This document shows positions 1 to 7,907 of a DNA stretch of 64,000 bases, piece after piece. The notes under the pieces are model-generated. The model made no database searches. It was not told where the DNA came from and was given only the letters and a program-made list of their open reading frames with translations. The stretch comes from Crateriforma spongiae (GTDB lineage: Bacteria > Planctomycetota > Planctomycetia > Pirellulales > Pirellulaceae): assembly GCF_012290005.1 (NCBI RefSeq), contig NZ_JAAXMS010000001.1, positions 992,001-1,056,000 on the forward strand, given 5' to 3'. Every line of letters starts with the position of its first letter. Position 1 is the stretch's first letter. A program made the translations under genes and the position numbers.

Positions 1-606
1 CAACACGGTTCCCAACTCGGGACACCAATTCACCAACGCGTCGTCTTGATAGGCCAGACGATGATCGTCCTGGTACGATTCGATCGCCGCATCACCTTGG
101 GCGGCGATTTCCGCTGGGATCGGCAATTCGGAAATCGGACGACCCTTTTGTTGTTCGTCGTCGAACCAGGTGTCGTACAGGACCAGAAAGATCCACTGGG
201 TCCAACGGAAATAGTCTTCGTCGGTTGTCGCGACGACCCGATCCCAGTCGTAGCTGAAACCCAGCATCTTCAGCTGGCGTGTGAAGTTGTCGATATTCCG
301 TTGCGTCTGGATCCGCGGATGCTCGCCGGTGCTGATTGCGTGTTCCTCGGCGGGCAATCCGAACGAATCGAAACCGATCGGGTGCAGCACGCTTTCGCCG
401 CGCAGACGCGCGAACCGTGAAACAATGTCCGTCGCCGTGTAGCCTTCGGGGTGACCGACGTGCAGACCGTCGCCGCTGGGATAGGGGAACATGTCCAGCA
501 CGTAGCGTTTGGTCCCGCCGGGCAAACGTGGCGTGGCGAACGTGCGATGGGTCTGCCAGTATTCTTGCCAGCGGGGTTCGATTTCGGCGGGGTTGTAACG
601 CGGCAT
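1..606 (-). CDS. leuS: Leucyl-tRNA synthetase, N-terminal part (runs off the left edge)
   Basis: Charges tRNA-Leu with leucine in the cytoplasm (class I aminoacyl-tRNA synthetase). The 202 codons present read [17 protein letters not shown] at the start, then [17 protein letters not shown], which holds the class I HIGH signature as HVGH at residues 49-52. This is followed by the LPAEEHAI and [12 protein letters not shown] blocks usual for bacterial LeuRS. The editing domain, KMSKS loop and anticodon-binding domain lie outside the window. I chose the ATG at 606 because bacterial LeuRS proteins usually begin just before the N-P-x-x-I-E-x-x-W block. In-frame ATGs about 57 and 66 bases further upstream would add 19-22 residues with no family similarity. 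Confidence 0.95.
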   Translation of the reverse strand, partial: MPRYNPAEIEPRWQEYWQTHRTFATPRLPGGTKRYVLDMFPYPSGDGLHVGHPEGYTATDIVSRFARLRGESVLHPIGFDSFGLPAEEHAISTGEHPRIQTQRNIDNFTRQLKMLGFSYDWDRVVATTDEDYFRWTQWIFLVLYDTWFDDEQQKGRPISELPIPAEIAAQGDAAIESYQDDHRLAYQDDALVNWCPELGTVL

Positions 607-1209
607 CGGTATCGCAGTCGAGTCGTCGGGAAAGAGGGGATCACGGCGGAGCGCCAGCATCGCCGCCATCGCCCGGGACAAAGGATTCGGCGGGCTGGGC
701 AACGCCAGGGCATCGCGAGGCGGGATTCTAGGACAACGTCGTGGAAGCTTCCATGACCGGGCAATCGCCGACGGGGGACCTACGTGTCACCGCAATCGAC
801 GTTGACAGCGGTCCGCGGCGGCTGTTATCCCGCGATTGACGACCGGATCCGTCCCCCTTTCAGCGATCCCTTTGTGGCCAAATCGGCGAACCTGCCGGAG
901 ACATGTTCACACAGGCGGTCGTGCTGTTGACCGACGTTTGTGACCGCCCGCCGGATGTGAAGGTTCGGCAGCGACGGATCCCCCCACCGACCAACCAGGC
1001 TTCATCGCCAGCGTTCTTTTTGCGGGAAAAGGACGCCATCCGTGCCTGTCAAAGGTTTCGCAGCCGCGTGACCTTTGGTGTACGGACGTGTCAGGATCAC
1101 CGCGCGACGATTACTGGGTCAATCGTCTCGACAATGACCTGCGGCGATGAAGTCACGACGCACCGGGGTGCGCTACGACGTGCCCCGGTGCGGGGATACA
1201 ATCGCCAGC
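607..1209. other. Intergenic spacer between divergent leuS and the LRR gene
   Basis: About 600 bases with no ORF that looks like a real protein; the short ORFs here are Arg/Pro-rich and overlap neighbouring genes out of frame. The only clear structure is the GC-rich inverted repeat at 1159-1192, listed separately. No tRNA-like or Rho-independent terminator structure was seen. Confidence 0.6.
1159..1192 (+). repeat. Perfect 10-bp inverted repeat just upstream of the LRR gene
   Basis: CGCACCGGGG at 1159-1168 is repeated in inverse orientation as CCCCGGTGCG at 1183-1192, with a 14-base loop. It ends 17 bases before the chosen ATG at 1210, so in an mRNA it would form a stable hairpin in the leader. 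There is no U-tract after it, so it is not a terminator. It could be a translational control element or an operator. Confidence 0.5.
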
Positions 1210-2175
1210 ATGCCGACCAACGATCCCCAGCGCGAAGCCGCGACTGACGACGCAGCGTCTGACGAACAAGTCAACGCCGATGCAGCCACCGACGTCGAAA
1301 ACGGAACCGACCAAGATCCCGCTTCGCCGGGTGTCCAAGGTGATTCGGTGTCTGACCCCGCCGATGACGTCCTGCCAGGCGATGACACGGGTTTGGACGA
1401 CGCTCCGCCGGTGACCGTCCAGGATGAACGACGGCGTCGACGCCGAAAGAAACAGTTGGCTGTGGCCGTCGCAGTGATCGCGGCGGTGATTGCTGTGGTC
1501 GTGTTCTGGGGCGGCGAATCGCTGGACGTGATGCCCGAGACGACTGAGGAAGTTCCCGCGGCCCAGCGATTTCACGCTCTGGTTGAACAGATTCGTGCCG
1601 ATGAACTGCAGTCGATCCACGTGACCGAATATGAGGTCACCGACGCGATGTGCCAGCAATTGCGGGGCTTGGACAGTTTGCAACACGTGATCTTTGACCA
1701 AGGCAGCATTGGTGACGAAGGCTTGGCGGCGATCGCTTCGCTGCCCAAGCTGCAGCACGTCCGCTTGCGGTTGTCGCCGATCACCGACAAAGGCTTGGCG
1801 TCGCTGACCGAATGTTCCGATCTGTGGCTGATCAATCTGCCGCACAGCCGGGTGACGGCCGACGGCGTCGCTCAACTTGGCAAACTTCCGCGGTTAAGAC
1901 AGCTGCGTTTGGGAACCGATCGAGCGGGCAATGACATTTGCCGCGCGATCGCCGGTTTGACTTCGCTGCGCGGCATTCATCTGATCGGCATCGGGGTGAC
2001 CGACGAAGGCATGAAGTTGATGGCGGAAATGCCCTACCTAGAATCGCTGTATTTGGACGATTCCGCGGTGACCGATGTCGGATGGCAATGGTTGTTCGAC
2101 ACCAAGCCGCAATTACACGTGCACGTCGATCAGCAGCACCACGATCGCGACCCCCACGCCCATCGCCACGACTGA
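1210..2175 (+). CDS. Membrane-anchored leucine-rich-repeat protein with His-rich tail
   Basis: Predicted 321-residue protein of unknown function. The N-terminal 75 residues are acidic and low in complexity (Asp, Ala, Glu). Then comes a basic RRRRRKK stop-transfer block followed by one hydrophobic helix (AVAVAVIAAVIAVVVFW), so most of the protein should be extracytoplasmic. Residues from about 140 form LRR units with the spacing L-x-x-L-x-x-[VI]-x-L-x-x-x-x-[IV]-T-D-x-G-[LM], as in the segment VRLRLSPITDKGLASL. This LRR type is very common in planctomycetes and is thought to serve protein-protein contacts. The C-terminus is His/Asp-rich and might bind metal. I chose the ATG at 1210 because the upstream extension has no membrane-protein character and would cover the leader hairpin. 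Confidence 0.75.
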   Translation: MPTNDPQREAATDDAASDEQVNADAATDVENGTDQDPASPGVQGDSVSDPADDVLPGDDTGLDDAPPVTVQDERRRRRRKKQLAVAVAVIAAVIAVVVFWGGESLDVMPETTEEVPAAQRFHALVEQIRADELQSIHVTEYEVTDAMCQQLRGLDSLQHVIFDQGSIGDEGLAAIASLPKLQHVRLRLSPITDKGLASLTECSDLWLINLPHSRVTADGVAQLGKLPRLRQLRLGTDRAGNDICRAIAGLTSLRGIHLIGIGVTDEGMKLMAEMPYLESLYLDDSAVTDVGWQWLFDTKPQLHVHVDQQHHDRDPHAHRHD

Positions 2176-2251
2176 TCGATGACCGGCCGTCGCGTCGAAT
2201 CCCATTCGCACAGACTTGGATCGACGCGACCGAACCGTCATGATTGGCGGC

Positions 2252-3367
2252 ATGAATGCGAAAGCCCCCCACGCCGATCGTTTGCGCTCGTTGCGTCAGT
2301 CCTTCGAAACGCACCAGATCGATGCGTTGTTGGTGACCGACGAGATCAACGTCGGCTATTTGTCCGGGTTCACCGGTGACAGTTCTTACCTGTTGGTCGG
2401 CACCGGCGAAGCGACGCTGTTGAGCGACCGGCGATACGAAACACAGATCGCCCAGGAGTGTCCCGATTTGGCCGCCGCGGTTCGGCCGCCCTCGCAATCA
2501 ATGCCGGACTTGCTGGCGGAGGTTTTGGCCGGATCCTGTTACCGTCGCGTCGGCGTCGAATCATCCAGCGTCACGTTGGCCCAGTGGGACGCTTGGCAAG
2601 ACCGATTGGCCGATGCCTCGCCGTCGATCCAGTGGGTGCCGACCGCGGGCGTGGTCGAAGCGTTGCGGCAAATCAAAGACGAATTCGAAATTGGTCGAAT
2701 CCGCCAATCCATCGACATCGCCGAACGGGCGTACGTTTCGGTGACCAGCCGTTTGACGTCACGGATGACCGAACGCGAAGTCGCCCATGACTTGGAATCC
2801 GTGATGCGGACCTTGGGGGCATCGGGGGTCAGTTTTGAACCCATCGTCGGTGCCCAGCCCAGTGGTGCCCTGCCCCATTATCGGCCCGATGCGGTGCCGC
2901 TGGGCGATGCCCCGACGCTGTTGATCGACTGGGGGGCTTTTTATCAGGGCTATGCCAGCGATCTGACGCGGACGCTGCATCGTGACGCCGCCAGCGACGC
3001 GTTTCGTCGCGCCTACGATGTGGTCCTGGCGGCTCAATTGGCGGCCATCGAACGCATTGGCAACGGCGTCGCGGCCAGCGACGTCGATGCGGCTGCCCGC
3101 AATGTGATCGAAGCGGCGGGGATGGGCGACGCGTTCAAGCATGGGCTGGGGCACGGAATCGGGCTGCAGATCCACGAATCCCCCCGGATGGCGTCGGTCA
3201 GCCCGCAGGTGTTGTCCAGCGGGATGGTCGTCACGGTCGAACCCGGTGTCTATTTCGAAGGCGAATTCGGCATCCGAATCGAAGATGACGTCTTGGTGAC
3301 TGATTCCGGGTGCGAAGTGCTAACGCGACTGCCCAAGGGCCTCGATGATTGTCGGCTGATTCTGTAA
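2252..3367 (+). CDS. pepP: Xaa-Pro aminopeptidase / M24 family metallopeptidase
   Basis: Cleaves N-terminal residues preceding proline; a cytoplasmic metalloenzyme of the creatinase/pita-bread fold. The 371-residue protein has a creatinase-like N-terminal domain (about 1-130, with GYLSGFTGDSSYLLV). The catalytic domain carries all metal-ligand blocks: DWGAFYQGYASDLTRT (two Asp), HGLGHGIGLQIHE (His), VVTVEPGVYF (Glu) and GIRIEDDVLV (Glu). It lies 161 bases upstream of accB on the same strand. In many bacteria pepP-like genes precede efp and accBC; here efp is absent from the interval. The start could also be the ATG at 2240 (four residues longer). Confidence 0.9.
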   Translation: MNAKAPHADRLRSLRQSFETHQIDALLVTDEINVGYLSGFTGDSSYLLVGTGEATLLSDRRYETQIAQECPDLAAAVRPPSQSMPDLLAEVLAGSCYRRVGVESSSVTLAQWDAWQDRLADASPSIQWVPTAGVVEALRQIKDEFEIGRIRQSIDIAERAYVSVTSRLTSRMTEREVAHDLESVMRTLGASGVSFEPIVGAQPSGALPHYRPDAVPLGDAPTLLIDWGAFYQGYASDLTRTLHRDAASDAFRRAYDVVLAAQLAAIERIGNGVAASDVDAAARNVIEAAGMGDAFKHGLGHGIGLQIHESPRMASVSPQVLSSGMVVTVEPGVYFEGEFGIRIEDDVLVTDSGCEVLTRLPKGLDDCRLIL

Positions 3368-3442
3368 AGTCTGCGATCTGATCTTTTGGGGCCACAGCGC
3401 CGATACTGTTTCGCCACCGGAGCCCAAAGGGGCTGGGGCGGC

Positions 3443-3456
3443 CCGGTCGGGGCACC
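3443..3456 (+). repeat. 14-base intergenic motif shared with 17614-17627
   Basis: CCGGTCGGGGCACC occurs here in the pepP-accB spacer and again, exactly, in the spacer after the kinase gene. It is short and of unknown meaning; it might be the core of a dispersed intergenic repeat. Confidence 0.3.
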
Positions 3457-3528
3457 CACCACGAAGCCTCGCGCTGCTGAAAATCATCCGTGGCTTTTCC
3501 CGTCACCTCCGCGATAGAACGATAAAGA

Positions 3529-4020
3529 ATGAGCAAGGGAGAAAAGTCAAACACCGGCGTGTTTGACATCGATCGCATCCGTCAAATCGTCCAGTTGATG
3601 GAACAGCACGAGCTTGGCGAAGTCGATCTTCAGCAAGGCGACGAAAAAATCAAACTGTGCCGTGGGGTTGCCCCGGCTGCCGTGCCCGTTGCTGCACCGG
3701 CACCGGTCGCGGCTGCACCGGTCGCGGCTGCACCGGCCGCGGCGCCTGCCGATGCATCGGCCGACACGTCGGGCACGATCACGATCAACGCGCCGATGGT
3801 GGGTACTTTCTATTCACGCCCCAATCCCGAATCGGAAGCGTTCGTCAAAGTCGGCACGGTGGTCAGCCCCGATACGGTGTGTTGCATTGTCGAAGCGATG
3901 AAGGTCTTCAACGAAATCCCCGCCGAATGCAGCGGCAAGATCGTCGAAGTGTTGGCCCAAGACCAACAAGCCGTCGACTTTGGCAAACCGTTGTTCCGTG
4001 TCCAGCCGCTGGACGGTTGA
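3529..4020 (+). CDS. accB: Biotin carboxyl carrier protein of acetyl-CoA carboxylase
   Basis: Carries the covalently bound biotin between the carboxylase and transferase subunits in the first step of fatty-acid synthesis. The protein has 163 residues, normal for the family. Residues 1-48 form the AccC-interacting segment (IDRIRQIVQLMEQHELGEVDL), about 49-80 a flexible Ala/Pro linker, and the last 80 the biotinyl domain. The domain has APMVGTFYSRPNPESEAFVKVG and the biotinylation motif EAMKV, where the Lys is the attachment site. It sits 18 bases upstream of accC and is surely co-transcribed with it. Confidence 0.96.
   Translation: MSKGEKSNTGVFDIDRIRQIVQLMEQHELGEVDLQQGDEKIKLCRGVAPAAVPVAAPAPVAAAPVAAAPAAAPADASADTSGTITINAPMVGTFYSRPNPESEAFVKVGTVVSPDTVCCIVEAMKVFNEIPAECSGKIVEVLAQDQQAVDFGKPLFRVQPLDG
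3705..3734 (+). repeat. Two tandem 15-bp repeats inside accB linker
   Basis: GGTCGCGGCTGCACC is repeated head to tail and encodes the Ala/Pro-rich hinge of the biotin carrier. Such repeats can expand or contract without loss of function, so linker length may vary between strains. Confidence 0.6.
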
Positions 4021-4038
4021 AGCAAAACCTGACGTTCT

Positions 4039-5385
4039 ATGTTTAAGAAAATTTTGGTCGCCAACCGCGGCGAAATCGCGCTGCGCGTGATCCGCGCTTG
4101 TCGTGAAATGGGCATCACCAGTGTCGCCGTCTTCAGCGAAGCCGACCGTGATTCGATGCACGTCCAATTGGCCGACGAAGCGTACTGTGTCGGTACCGCT
4201 CGCAGTGCCGACAGCTATCTGCGGATCGATCAAATCATCGCGGCTGCAGAAGTTTCCGATGCCGACGCGGTCCACCCGGGCTACGGCTTTCTGTCGGAAA
4301 ACGCCCACTTCAACGAAGTCTGTCGTGAAAGCGGATTCGAGTTCATCGGCCCCAGTGCCGATGCGATGCGCAAACTGGGTGACAAAAACACCGCCCGGTC
4401 AATCGCCATCGCCAATGAAGTCCCCGTCGTTCCGGGCAGCGACGGGTTGATCGAATCGGACGACGTGGCACGACAGACCGCGGCGGAAATCGGCTATCCC
4501 GTATTGATCAAAGCAACCGCCGGTGGTGGCGGCAAAGGGATGCGGATCGCCGAAAGCGAAGACGTTTTGGCCAGTGCATTGAAAGCCGCCCGGAACGAAG
4601 CTGCTGCGGCGTTCGGCAACGGTGGGGTCTACCTGGAAAAGTTCATCGATCGCCCACGCCACATCGAAGTCCAAGTCATCGCCGACACCCACGGCAACGT
4701 TTGCCACTTGTTCGAACGTGATTGCAGCGTTCAGCGTCGGCACCAAAAGCTGATCGAAGAAGCACCTTGCAGCACGCTGACGCCCGAGCGACGCGACGCA
4801 ATTTGCCAAGCGGCGGTGCGGATGATTCGCGGTGCCGATTATGCCAACGCGGGAACCGTTGAATTCATCGTTGACCAAAACAACGATTTCTATTTCATCG
4901 AAGTCAACGCTCGGATCCAAGTCGAACACCCGGTCAGCGAACTGGTCGCCGGCGTGGACTTGATCAAAGAACAGATCCGCGTGGCCGCTGGCCAACCGCT
5001 GTCATTCAAGCAAGAGGATCTGGTCTGCACCGGGACGGCGATCGAATGTCGCATCAATGCGGAGAATCCGGATCGCAATTTCCAGCCTTCACCCGGCCGA
5101 ATTGAATCGATGTTTGCCCCCGGCGGAATGGGCGTCCGTTTCGATTCGCACGTCTACGCGGGCTACACCGTGCCGCCACACTACGATTCGATGATCGGCA
5201 AGCTGATCGTGCACCGCCCGACGCGTGAAGAAGCGATCGCCACGATGCGGCGTGCTTTGGCGGAACTGCAGATCAAGGGCATTTCCACCACGGCGTCCTT
5301 CCATGATGTCGTGCTGGGGCACCCCGAGTTTGTGGCTGCGACCATCGATACGAAGTGGGTCGATCGCGAATTCCAAAAGCCCTGA
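4039..5385 (+). CDS. accC: Biotin carboxylase subunit of acetyl-CoA carboxylase
   Basis: ATP-dependent carboxylation of the biotin on AccB with bicarbonate. The 448 residues match the family length. Visible features are the N-terminal [21 protein letters not shown] block, the ATP-grasp glycine loop [12 protein letters not shown], the HIEVQV strand, the [17 protein letters not shown] signature and the catalytic region [14 protein letters not shown] (metal-binding Glu, catalytic Arg). The start ATG follows accB by 18 bases. It is convergent with the HEAT-repeat gene, with only 24 bases between the stop codons. Confidence 0.97.
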   Translation: MFKKILVANRGEIALRVIRACREMGITSVAVFSEADRDSMHVQLADEAYCVGTARSADSYLRIDQIIAAAEVSDADAVHPGYGFLSENAHFNEVCRESGFEFIGPSADAMRKLGDKNTARSIAIANEVPVVPGSDGLIESDDVARQTAAEIGYPVLIKATAGGGGKGMRIAESEDVLASALKAARNEAAAAFGNGGVYLEKFIDRPRHIEVQVIADTHGNVCHLFERDCSVQRRHQKLIEEAPCSTLTPERRDAICQAAVRMIRGADYANAGTVEFIVDQNNDFYFIEVNARIQVEHPVSELVAGVDLIKEQIRVAAGQPLSFKQEDLVCTGTAIECRINAENPDRNFQPSPGRIESMFAPGGMGVRFDSHVYAGYTVPPHYDSMIGKLIVHRPTREEAIATMRRALAELQIKGISTTASFHDVVLGHPEFVAATIDTKWVDREFQKP

Positions 5386-5409
5386 TCAATCGGTCGTGGT
5401 TCGATCGAT

Positions 5410-6150
5410 TTAAAATCGCTCGGTCGACGCTTCGGTGTCGGCCGAATCGGATCCAGCGGCGTCCAACGCCGCGATCCATTCTTGCGGTTGGTCACCGAAG
5501 TCTTTGCCGGTGGCGTCACGCAGCGAGTTGACTGCCAAACGCTGGGTCGACGGGTCGCTGTCATTCAATGCGATGCGTAGCGCGTCCACGGCGACCGGAG
5601 ATTGAAATCGTCCGAGTGCGGCGATCGCGGAATTGCGGACATCATCATCGGGGTCGGCGTTGACCGTGGTGGCCAACAGCCGCGCCGCTTCCTCGTCACC
5701 CCGTTTACCCAGCCCACGACAAGCTTCCATTCGGACTTTGAAGTCGTCGTCATCCAGGCCCTTGCGCAACAGGTCCAATCCGTTGGCTTCGTCGGCACGG
5801 CCCGCGGCGACGACGGCCAACCGCCGCATTTCCGCGCTGGGGTCGTGTTCGTAAATCTTGTCCAGTTCACTTAGCCAATACTGTTGGCGATCGGCGGTCA
5901 TCCGGGCAATGCCACCAGCGACGTCCTGCAGTTCTTGGTGTCTTTCAAAGTCGGTGATGCCCAACTGACGGTCGTCGCGCCATTCCTTCATCACAAAGTA
6001 CGGATTGACCTTTTTCAACGCGTACAGCGGTCCGTCGTGACAACCCGGTGCGATCGTCATGATCGTGCCAAGCAGAACGGCGGATCGTATCGCGAAACCG
6101 AGGCGAATGGCCTTAGCAGGACGACTCGGTTCGATTCGGCTGCGGATCAT
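5410..6150 (-). CDS. HEAT-repeat lipoprotein
   Basis: Predicted 246-residue lipoprotein. The start at 6150 gives a short basic N-terminus, a hydrophobic stretch (AVLLGTIMTIAPGC) and a lipobox Cys at about residue 36. Upstream in-frame codons lack protein-like composition, so the longer reading is rejected. From about residue 90 there are three to four HEAT/PBS-lyase-type repeats, such as EMRRLAVVAAGRADEANGL, KVRMEACRGLGKRGDEEAA and DVRNSAIAALGRFQSPVAV. HEAT scaffolds usually mediate protein contacts; no enzymatic motif is visible. Planctomycetes encode many envelope proteins of this kind. The exact role is unknown. Confidence 0.8.
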   Translation of the reverse strand: MIRSRIEPSRPAKAIRLGFAIRSAVLLGTIMTIAPGCHDGPLYALKKVNPYFVMKEWRDDRQLGITDFERHQELQDVAGGIARMTADRQQYWLSELDKIYEHDPSAEMRRLAVVAAGRADEANGLDLLRKGLDDDDFKVRMEACRGLGKRGDEEAARLLATTVNADPDDDVRNSAIAALGRFQSPVAVDALRIALNDSDPSTQRLAVNSLRDATGKDFGDQPQEWIAALDAAGSDSADTEASTERF

Positions 6151-6566
6151 GCGTGAATCAAGGCTCGTGAAGGAACGCGTTAGGGAAGGTCCGTCGCCAA
6201 GGCAACGCGACCGTTTTGCGATGTAGCAAACCACGATGGCTGCCTCCAAGGGCAGTTTATCGGCAACTGTGAAACTGCCAGTTTCCGCAACCGCCGTGAT
6301 AGGCACCGAATGCGGGCCGGCGCAATCCCCCCCGCCCAATCGATCCATTCGGATCAGTTGGCCCCATCGGATTGTCTTCCCATGGTTTCTAAATGAACAC
6401 ACGCCCCATGTGCTAACAGTCAACGGCACAGTTTCGATAGAGCCGAACGAAACGCGATCTGGGTATCGCGTCGACGAACCAATGCGACTTGGCAGAGTTG
6501 CGGTTTGTGACGACGTCATCCCGTTGCGATGCGATGCTTCGGCACAAGCAAACTGATGGGGGCATC
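6151..6566. other. Divergent intergenic region before the receptor-kinase-regulator operon
   Basis: No credible gene. It contains an 8-bp inverted repeat, GGCAGTTT at 6251-6258 and AAACTGCC at 6272-6279, with a 13-base loop and no T-run. This could lie in the leader of the HEAT-repeat gene or serve as an operator. Promoters for both flanking genes must lie here but I cannot place them. Confidence 0.5.
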
Positions 6567-7907
6567 ATGGCACTTTCCATTCACTCGAACCGTTGGACGA
6601 CTTTTGCGCTGTTGATTGCGTCGGCTTGGATTGCATCCATCGCCCAGGCGCCCAGGGCACAATCCATCCACGATTCCATCGCTTCGCGCACGTCCAACGT
6701 CCGTGTCGATCCCGTTGGGACGGACTTGCCCGAGTCGATCACAACCGAGTCACACTCGTTCCAACGCGATCCAACATCCGACAGCGTGAATACCCAGGAT
6801 CGGATCACGATTCATGTGGGAACGTCCACATCGATGACCGGGCCATGCGCTGATTTAGGCAATTCCGTTTTGGACGGCATTCGGGCCTCCTTCCATCAGG
6901 CGAACGCCGAAGGCAAGCGGTATCGATTTCAAATCACGGCGATGGACGATGCCTATGATCCTGCTAAAACGGCGTCGAACACGAAACGGTTGCTGGCCGA
7001 TCCGACAATCTTGGCGGTGATCGGCAACGTCGGAACTCCGACCGGCGTGGTTGCCGCGACGATGTGTTGCCACACAGACACGTTGTTTTTCGCACCGATC
7101 TCAGGCGCGCAGATCCTGCGAACCGAAGGGACGCAGACGCTTCAGCATTTTCGCGGCAGCTATGAAGACGAAGTGTTGGCGTCGATCAACGCGATCCTTC
7201 GCTGCAGCGACATTCCAGCCGACCAGATCGGCTTTTTCTGCCTGCGGGACGGACTCGGGATGGCAGGATTCAAGGCCGCTTGTCGGGTATTGGAGCAGCA
7301 CGGTGGTATTCCCGCGCATCGCATACCGGTCGGGTTGTACGCCAGAGATTCGCTGGCCATTCAAAACGGTTTGGCGGACCTGCTGAATCACCAGCGACCG
7401 CCAAAAGCAATCATCGTCGGCGCGTCCACCGACGCGACGAAAGAGTTTGTGTCCCATGCACGACGCCATGGCTATCGCGGCTGGATCATCTGTATCAGTT
7501 TCGTCCAAACGGATTCACTGGCACGTGTCATCGCCGTCGACGATCGGCGAGTGATCGCGACTCAAGTGGTCCCGGATCCGCTTTCAAACCACGATATTGC
7601 CATCCGGTATCGCGATGCATTGAAAGACTTTGCTCCACAATCGCATCCGAATCCCGCATCATTCGAAGGCTATTTGCTTGGATCCGCGTGGGTGCATGCC
7701 GTCGATTCATTGGAAGTCCATCCGAACCGGAAATCGGTGGTTCAGGCCGTTGAAAACATCTTCACGGGGACCACGCCGGTTCCCTGGTTGGAAGAATTCC
7801 GCAGTCTGCAAAACGCTGATGGCAAGCGGATCTGGGCCACCCGGCTGACGTCATCGGGAGTCCAATATGAAACGTGGGATCAGATCTTTGCATCGGAGGC
7901 GTTGTAA
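6567..7907 (+). CDS. Periplasmic LIVBP-type ligand-binding protein (receptor for the adjacent kinase)
   Basis: A 446-residue exported protein of the branched-chain amino-acid/amide receptor type (Peripla_BP_6). The start at 6567 gives a signal peptide with hydrophobic core FALLIASAWIASIAQAP. The mature part has the family landmarks IHVGTSTSMTGPCADLGNSV, then GIRASFHQANAEG, DDAYDPAKTASNTKRLL and AVIGNVGTPTGVVAA. It overlaps the histidine kinase start by one base (TAATG), and no permease or ATPase genes of an ABC importer are present. The context therefore suggests a sensory receptor rather than a transporter subunit. The ligand is unknown. Confidence 0.85.
   Translation: MALSIHSNRWTTFALLIASAWIASIAQAPRAQSIHDSIASRTSNVRVDPVGTDLPESITTESHSFQRDPTSDSVNTQDRITIHVGTSTSMTGPCADLGNSVLDGIRASFHQANAEGKRYRFQITAMDDAYDPAKTASNTKRLLADPTILAVIGNVGTPTGVVAATMCCHTDTLFFAPISGAQILRTEGTQTLQHFRGSYEDEVLASINAILRCSDIPADQIGFFCLRDGLGMAGFKAACRVLEQHGGIPAHRIPVGLYARDSLAIQNGLADLLNHQRPPKAIIVGASTDATKEFVSHARRHGYRGWIICISFVQTDSLARVIAVDDRRVIATQVVPDPLSNHDIAIRYRDALKDFAPQSHPNPASFEGYLLGSAWVHAVDSLEVHPNRKSVVQAVENIFTGTTPVPWLEEFRSLQNADGKRIWATRLTSSGVQYETWDQIFASEAL
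7895..7899 (+). promoter_or_regulatory. Strong ribosome binding site for the histidine kinase
   Basis: GGAGG lies inside the end of the receptor gene, seven bases before the kinase ATG at 7907. With the TAATG stop/start overlap it fixes the kinase start and indicates translational coupling. Confidence 0.7.

Noticed and set aside
270-764. 164-codon minus-strand ORF overlapping the leuS start
   Set aside because: It is an out-of-frame shadow of leuS; its Arg/Pro/Ser-rich translation has no family pattern, while the leuS frame shows HIGH and other motifs.
903-1247. Small plus-strand ORF upstream of the LRR gene
   Set aside because: Overlaps the LRR gene out of frame and covers the leader hairpin; composition is not protein-like.
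6489-6566. Longer start for the LIVBP-like receptor
   Set aside because: The extension would bury the signal peptide; the ATG at 6567 gives a normal export signal.
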